Shown here: in pieces, positions 59,268 through 64,000 of the stretch
Position numbering within the stretch: the first letter of the stretch is position 1
Layout: the number at the start of each line of letters is the position of its first letter
NCBI GenBank assembly: GCA_016185245.1
Contig: JACPNZ010000022.1
Location: 1-64,000, forward strand
DNA: 64,000 nucleotides
Source of the DNA: Hyphomicrobiales bacterium
GTDB lineage: Bacteria > Pseudomonadota > Alphaproteobacteria > Rhizobiales > Aestuariivirgaceae
Direction of reading: 5' to 3'
Made by a program: the position numbers and the translations under genes
The notes under the pieces: generated by a model
Seen by the model: only the letters and a program-made list of their open reading frames with translations
The model's database searches: none
What the model was told of the DNA's origin: nothing

Positions 59268-60158
59268 ATGGCAGCCAGCATACCATTCGACCAGCGCGAC
59301 GGTGCCATCTGGTTCAACGGCCAGATCGTCGACTGGAAGGACGCCAAGATTCACGTCCTGACCCACGGCCTGCATTACGGCTCCTGCGTGTTCGAGGGCG
59401 AGCGCGCCTATGCCGGCTCGATCTTCAAGTCGCGCGAGCACTCGGTCCGCTTTAAGAAATCGGCCGAGCTCATGGATTTCGACATCCCCTACTCGGTCGA
59501 GGAGATCGATGCCGCCAAGGCCAAGGTCGTGGCGCTCAACGGCGGTGGCGACCAGTATGTGCGGCCCGTCGCCTGGCGCGGCTCCGAGATGATGGCGGTC
59601 GCCGCCCAGCACAACAAGATTCACGTGGCGATCGCCACCTGGGCCTGGCCCTCGATGTTCGATCCCGAGACCAAGATGAAGGGCATCAAGCTCGACATCG
59701 CCGACTATCGCCGGCCCGATCCGGCTTGCGCCCCCGTCCATGCCAAGGCGGCCGGCCTCTACATGATCTGTACGATCTCCAAGCACAAGGCCGAGAAGAA
59801 AGGCTATGCCGATGCCATGATGCTCGACTGGCTGGGCCGCGTGGCCGAATGCACCGGCGCTAACATCTTCTTCACCCGCGACGGGGTTCTGCACACGCCG
59901 ATCGCCGACTGCTTCCTCAACGGCATCACCCGCCAGACCACCATCGCACTCGCCAAGCAGCAGGGCCTCGAGGTGATTGAACGGCGGATCATGCCGGACG
60001 AGCTGCCGAGCTTCAACGAGTGCTTCATCACCGGCTCGGCGGCGGAAGTGACCCCGGTGGCCGAGATCGGCCCCTACACTTTCAGGCCCGGCAACATCTC
60101 GCGCACCTTGATGGACGCCTACTCCAACGCCGTCCGCGCCGCCGCCAAGGCGGCCTGA
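59268..60158 (+). CDS. ilvE: Branched-chain amino acid aminotransferase
   Basis: HVLTHGLHYGSCVFEGERAY...ECTGANIFF...ECFITGSAAEVTPV. Confidence 0.96.
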   Translation: MAASIPFDQRDGAIWFNGQIVDWKDAKIHVLTHGLHYGSCVFEGERAYAGSIFKSREHSVRFKKSAELMDFDIPYSVEEIDAAKAKVVALNGGGDQYVRPVAWRGSEMMAVAAQHNKIHVAIATWAWPSMFDPETKMKGIKLDIADYRRPDPACAPVHAKAAGLYMICTISKHKAEKKGYADAMMLDWLGRVAECTGANIFFTRDGVLHTPIADCFLNGITRQTTIALAKQQGLEVIERRIMPDELPSFNECFITGSAAEVTPVAEIGPYTFRPGNISRTLMDAYSNAVRAAAKAA

Positions 60159-60230
60159 TCCGCCGCCAGTCTTGACCGGCTTGCATTGCGCGGCCAAGCT
60201 GCCCCTGAGCCAAACTCGGGAGTATCTTCT

Positions 60231-61106
60231 ATGTCGAGCCTCGACCTCGTGCATCGCTACATGGACGCCTGGAACCGGCGCAACGCCGATGCGATCCTTG
60301 CAACCCTTGGAGCTTCCGGCACCTACGAGGACCCCTCGACCCAGGGCCCGATTTCCGGCGAAGCGCTTCGCGCCTATGTGACCGGCCTGTGGACGGCTTT
60401 CCCCGATCTTGCCTTCGACAAGCTCAGCGTTGGCGAAACCGGACCAGATAGCGTGGCGGCGCAATGGATCATGCGCGGCACCAACACCGGCAGCATGATG
60501 GGCCTGCCGCCCACGGGCAAGAAGGTCGAACTGCGCGGCGCCGACTTCTTCGTGATCGCAGGCGGAAGCATTGCTTCGGTGACCGGCCACTTCGACACGG
60601 CCGCGGTGCCCCGCCAGCTTGGCCTCAATGTCATCGTCCAGCCCTTCGCCATCGGACCCTTCAAATTCGGAACCTCGACATCGGTGCAGACCGGCAGGAC
60701 GCAGGAGCCCGGCGCCTTCTCCATCACCCAGCTCGAAGCCTTGGACGACGAGGCGGGCAAGATCATAACCAAGGCCGGGCGCGACACGATGATCGACATG
60801 CTGAAGATGGACGGCTTCATCGGCTCCGTCACCGCGAATTTCGGCAGCCGCCGGGTGACGATCAGCGCCTGGGCGAGCCCCGAGGACTCGCGCCAGGTGA
60901 TGAAGGGCGGCGCCCATGCGGATGCGATGCGCGGCATGTATGACGGCTCGCTCGCCAAGCAGGGCTTTACCAGCGTGTGGACCAAGCACCGCGTCAACCC
61001 CTACATGCTGCGCTGCGACTCGTGCGGAAAGATGACTCGCGGCCCCAACGAGAGCCTCACCTGCTCCTGCGGCACCAGGTTGCCGGACCCCGCGCCCTAT
61101 TGGTGA
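60231..61106 (+). CDS. SnoaL-like ester cyclase domain fused to an uncharacterised C-terminal region with a C4 zinc-ribbon-like motif
   Basis: MSSLDLVHRYMDAWNRRNADAILATL...MGLPPTGKKVELRG; C-terminus LRCDSCGKMTRGPNESLTCSCGTRLP. Confidence 0.8.
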   Translation: MSSLDLVHRYMDAWNRRNADAILATLGASGTYEDPSTQGPISGEALRAYVTGLWTAFPDLAFDKLSVGETGPDSVAAQWIMRGTNTGSMMGLPPTGKKVELRGADFFVIAGGSIASVTGHFDTAAVPRQLGLNVIVQPFAIGPFKFGTSTSVQTGRTQEPGAFSITQLEALDDEAGKIITKAGRDTMIDMLKMDGFIGSVTANFGSRRVTISAWASPEDSRQVMKGGAHADAMRGMYDGSLAKQGFTSVWTKHRVNPYMLRCDSCGKMTRGPNESLTCSCGTRLPDPAPYW

Positions 61107-61140
61107 AACCTGCGGCGCCACGCCCTTTCTCGCCAGCCTA

Positions 61141-61252
61141 GCGCAACGGGCCCGCAAGTGGAATCCACTTGCGGGCGAAAAGTTGCGCCAGATTATATGC
61201 TTGAGCATCGGAGATTTTCCCAAAGTGGTATCCACTTCTGGGTCCGATGCTC
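61141..61252. repeat. Two adjacent nested-palindrome repeats sharing an AAGTGG-N3-CCACTT core
   Basis: GCGCAAC...cccgcaagtgg-aat-ccacttgcggg...GTTGCGC (61141-61188); gagcatcgga...aagtggtatccactt...tccgatgctc (61203-61252). Confidence 0.85.
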
Positions 61253-61370
61253 TAGCCGGCTCAGGGCTCGCGGGCCGGGATCACTCCGGTTTCCCGGCGC
61301 GCGAGATGTTGCCGGGCTTGAACCGGTTGGGGCCGATCTCGACCACCGGGGTTACTTCCGCCGCCGGGTC

Positions 61371-61835
61371 TTACGCCGCGAAGTGGGCCCGTTCGGCGCC
61401 GGCCATCAGGGTGCGGAAGTCGCGGCCATCCATGCGGACGAGGCAGAGATGATCGCCGCCCTCGCAATAGATGTCGCGGCTGTCGTCGAGGCTCGCCTCG
61501 ACCATGGCCGGAATGCCATAGGCTTCGCCGAACACCGGGATGGCGCCCTGGTCGCAATCGGGGAACAGCATGCTGGCCTCGGCTTCGCTGGCGAGTTCCA
61601 CCGGCGAGCCGGTCACCTGTTCGACCGCTTCCATGGCGATCCGCCGCGACGCCGGCAATACCGCCAGAATGTAGCCGGCCGCCGATTTGAGCACCACGCC
61701 CTTGGCGAGTCTCTCGCCGGGCACATGACTCGTCTCGGCGGTGCGCGACGAGGTTCCGGTGCGATCGTGTCTGGTAATGTCGTAGGCGACGTGATGATCG
61801 CCGAAATACGACTGTAAAGTCAGTGCTATGCCCAT
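61371..61835 (-). CDS. YbaK/EbsC-type aminoacyl-tRNA deacylase domain protein
   Basis: KGVVLKSAAGYILAVLPASRRIAMEAVEQVTG...FPDCDQGAIPVFGEAYGIPAMVE. Confidence 0.85.
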   Translation of the reverse strand: MGIALTLQSYFGDHHVAYDITRHDRTGTSSRTAETSHVPGERLAKGVVLKSAAGYILAVLPASRRIAMEAVEQVTGSPVELASEAEASMLFPDCDQGAIPVFGEAYGIPAMVEASLDDSRDIYCEGGDHLCLVRMDGRDFRTLMAGAERAHFAA

Positions 61836-61961
61836 TTCCGCCTCCGCTCATGGGGCGGTGCCAAGAGGCCGCTGCGGATCATGTGGAAGACTGCTCCGCT
61901 GGCAACCGACACCGCCGACAGTCTCTGCGAAGAATGATACACCCGCAGCCGGGAGGCGGCA

Positions 61962-63437
61962 ATGCGCTTGACCGGGGACAACCTCGAACACTGCGACTAT
62001 CTGGTCATCGGCGGCGGCTCGGCCGGCTGCATCGTGGCCAAACGGCTGGCCGAGAAGACCGTCGGCCGCATCGTCCTTCTTGAAGCCGGCAAATCCGACG
62101 AGGGCGACCCGGCAGCCACCGATCTCTCCCGCCTCGACGAGCAAACACCCGGCTACGACTGGGGCTTTTCGGCGTCACCGCTGGTGGGCCGCGGTTCCCG
62201 CCTGAACTACGCCCGCGCCAAGCTGCTCGGCGGCTGCGCCAACCACAACGATTGCGCCTTCCTGCGCCCGCCGCCTTCCGACTTCGCCGAATGGGAACGC
62301 CTGGGGGCTGCCGGCTGGGGCGATGCGGCCATGGCGCCCCACTACGACCGCGTGATGCGGACCATCACCGTCGAGCCAGCCCCGCAGCATCCCGCCAGCC
62401 GCGCCTTCGTCGAGGCGGCGAAGGAACTGGGCCTGCCCGAAGTCGATTTCCAGAAAGGAATCCGCGCCGGCGCCGGCTGGTTTCCGCTCAATGCCAGGGG
62501 ACGGCTGCGCCAGTCCTCGTCGATCGCCTACCTGCATCCGCTCGCCCGTCTGCCCAAGCACCTCGAGGTGTGGACCGAGACCATGGTGCTTCGTCTCATC
62601 CTTGCCGATGGCAAGGCGGCCGGTGCGGAGACAACACGCGGCGCCATCCATGCCCGGCGCGGGGTGATCCTCGCCGCCGGCGCCATCCAAACGCCGCAGC
62701 TGATGATGGTGTCGGGCCTTGGCCCCGCCGCCCATCTCCGCGAGCACGGCATCGCCGTTGTCGCCGACCTTGCCCAACTGGGTTCCCACCTTCGCGACCA
62801 TGTGGCCGCCCCCGTCGTGTGGGCAACCCGTGAGTCCGTTGGTCCCTGGGACATCTGCCCGTTCGAGGCGACCCTGCTCCTGCAACTCGATGTCGAAGCC
62901 CCCGCCCCCGACATCCTCTTCCACTTCGGCCTCAGGGTGCGCGAGAAATATGAAAGTGGCCCGCGCCTTGCCGTCTCCGGCCCGGCGGTCAAGGCCTCGC
63001 CCAATGTCGCTCGCGCCAGAAGCGAAGGCAGCGTTCGCCTCGCCGGCCCCGATATCCGCGACAAGCCGGTCATCGATCTCAACTATTTCTCCGACCCCTA
63101 CGACCTGCCCCTGCTTGTCAGGGCCATGCGCTTCACCCGGCGCCTCGGCGAGACCCGGAACTTCCGGCACCTGTGTAAGGCCGAGGTCCATCCGGGCCGC
63201 GATGTGCACACCGACGATGAATGGCAAGGCTACATCCGCTCGGTATGCGAGACCGTCTATCACCCCTGCGGCACTGCGGCGATCGGCCAGGTGGTAACAC
63301 CGGACCTGAAGGTCATGGGCATCGGCAATCTCTTCGTCGCCGACGCCTCGCTCTTCCCGGCGATGATCACCGTCAACATCAACTGCGCGGTGATGATGGC
63401 GGCGGAGAAGGCGGCCGACCTGATCGCCTCCGCCTGA
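61962..63437 (+). CDS. GMC family FAD-dependent oxidoreductase
   Basis: YLVIGGGSAGCIVAKRLAEK...GAIQTPQLMMVSGLGPAAHLREHGI...VYHPCGTAAIGQV. Confidence 0.95.
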   Translation: MRLTGDNLEHCDYLVIGGGSAGCIVAKRLAEKTVGRIVLLEAGKSDEGDPAATDLSRLDEQTPGYDWGFSASPLVGRGSRLNYARAKLLGGCANHNDCAFLRPPPSDFAEWERLGAAGWGDAAMAPHYDRVMRTITVEPAPQHPASRAFVEAAKELGLPEVDFQKGIRAGAGWFPLNARGRLRQSSSIAYLHPLARLPKHLEVWTETMVLRLILADGKAAGAETTRGAIHARRGVILAAGAIQTPQLMMVSGLGPAAHLREHGIAVVADLAQLGSHLRDHVAAPVVWATRESVGPWDICPFEATLLLQLDVEAPAPDILFHFGLRVREKYESGPRLAVSGPAVKASPNVARARSEGSVRLAGPDIRDKPVIDLNYFSDPYDLPLLVRAMRFTRRLGETRNFRHLCKAEVHPGRDVHTDDEWQGYIRSVCETVYHPCGTAAIGQVVTPDLKVMGIGNLFVADASLFPAMITVNINCAVMMAAEKAADLIASA

Positions 63438-63439
63438 CC

Positions 63440-63919
63440 TCAGGTGGTGAACGGCGGACCGACGATATCGATGCCGTTCTCGGCACAGGCCTTGATCAGC
63501 GCCTCGATCTCGGCCGGGCTGGGAGGCGTCTGTGCCGGCAGTTCCTCAGATGCCGCCGGCCGCGACACGGCCTTGACCATGGTCTCGAAATCGTGACCCC
63601 GGGTGATGGTGACCCAATGGGCGCCGTCGGCCGATTCGACGATGAAACGGTGCGCCACACCCTTGGGTGCCAAGGCCACGTCGCCGCTCTGGAGGGGGAA
63701 ACTCCGGCCGCCCACCTCGAAGCGCAGCTTGCCGCGCAGCAGATGGAAGATCTCGTCCTCGTGGCGGTGGATGTGCAGGGGCGGCGCCTCGCCAACGCTG
63801 GCGCGATGTTCGAGAACCGCAATGCCGTCATTGCCATCGTCGGCCGAAAGCCGGATGTTGACGAGGGTGTCGCGGAAGCGGAGCGTGGGGCTTGGGGTGT
63901 TGGGCTGCGTCATGGCCAT
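63440..63919 (-). CDS. Cupin domain protein
   Basis: PLHIHRHEDEIFHLLRGKLRFEVGGRSFPLQSGDVALAPKGVAHRF. Confidence 0.9.
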   Translation of the reverse strand: MAMTQPNTPSPTLRFRDTLVNIRLSADDGNDGIAVLEHRASVGEAPPLHIHRHEDEIFHLLRGKLRFEVGGRSFPLQSGDVALAPKGVAHRFIVESADGAHWVTITRGHDFETMVKAVSRPAASEELPAQTPPSPAEIEALIKACAENGIDIVGPPFTT

Positions 63920-64000
63920 ATCCTGCCGTTGTTGCAACGGCCCTTCTCATATGCCCCGCCTGGCGTTAGAGGAAATCCAATGATCGTATGGGGCCCATCG

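Noticed and set aside
59163-61235. 690-aa - strand ORF opposite ilvE and the SnoaL-fusion gene
   Set aside because: GC-rich shadow ORF; composition (Gly/His/Arg-rich, no domain) and clear sense-strand genes argue against coding. The same applies to many ORFs, e.g. 3748-4572, 4576-5784, 6553-7590, 15267-16700, 34504-35715, 48013-49356, 54167-55552 and 62175-63263.

Overview
GC-rich (roughly 63-65% by eye) chromosomal window, almost certainly from an alphaproteobacterium and possibly Hyphomicrobiales-like. This is an inference from petABC, the EnvZ-like kinase/OmpR-type regulator/MarR/ilvE order, a TrxB/LysR pair and the palindromic repeat families. Most of it is ordinary core or metabolic coding sequence: gpx-like/benE/lrp, PAS-GGDEF-EAL, LysR, HpcH/HpaI lyase, msrP, EF-G-like GTPase, TerC, aminotransferase, UvrB, L,D-transpeptidase, PrmB, MtnP, cytochrome bc1, TrmL, HemF, Apt, MaoC pair, YchF, Pth, L25, HK/RR, IlvE and GMC oxidoreductase. 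No rRNA, tRNA, CRISPR array, prophage or obvious defence/BGC locus was seen. The informative parts are gene-scale lesions and small regulatory structures: (i) an IS3-type element end at the left edge that supplies the C-terminus of an Ala-rich ORF; (ii) trxB broken by an out-of-frame internal deletion; (iii) a collapsed mer-type locus with a 19-bp-spacer MerR promoter, a HMA/MerP tail remnant and a GDCCVxC protein; (iv) a tandem duplication of a secreted-protein gene plus rlmJ tail with mosaic divergence; (v) a duplicated MFS 3' end flanking a cytochrome c gene; (vi) a palindrome-controlled promoter for an ArsR/SRPBCC operon that begins with a truncated SnoaL-like gene; (vii) a palindromic repeat read in-frame in the UvrB C-terminus, next to a decayed toxin-antitoxin pair; (viii) an LprI-like gene whose only lesion is a TGA at a conserved Cys codon and whose end overlaps the mtnP start; (ix) a candidate structured sRNA with an intrinsic terminator. 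I did not find a convincing new multi-gene system. No searches were run, so family names come from motif recognition in the supplied translations.
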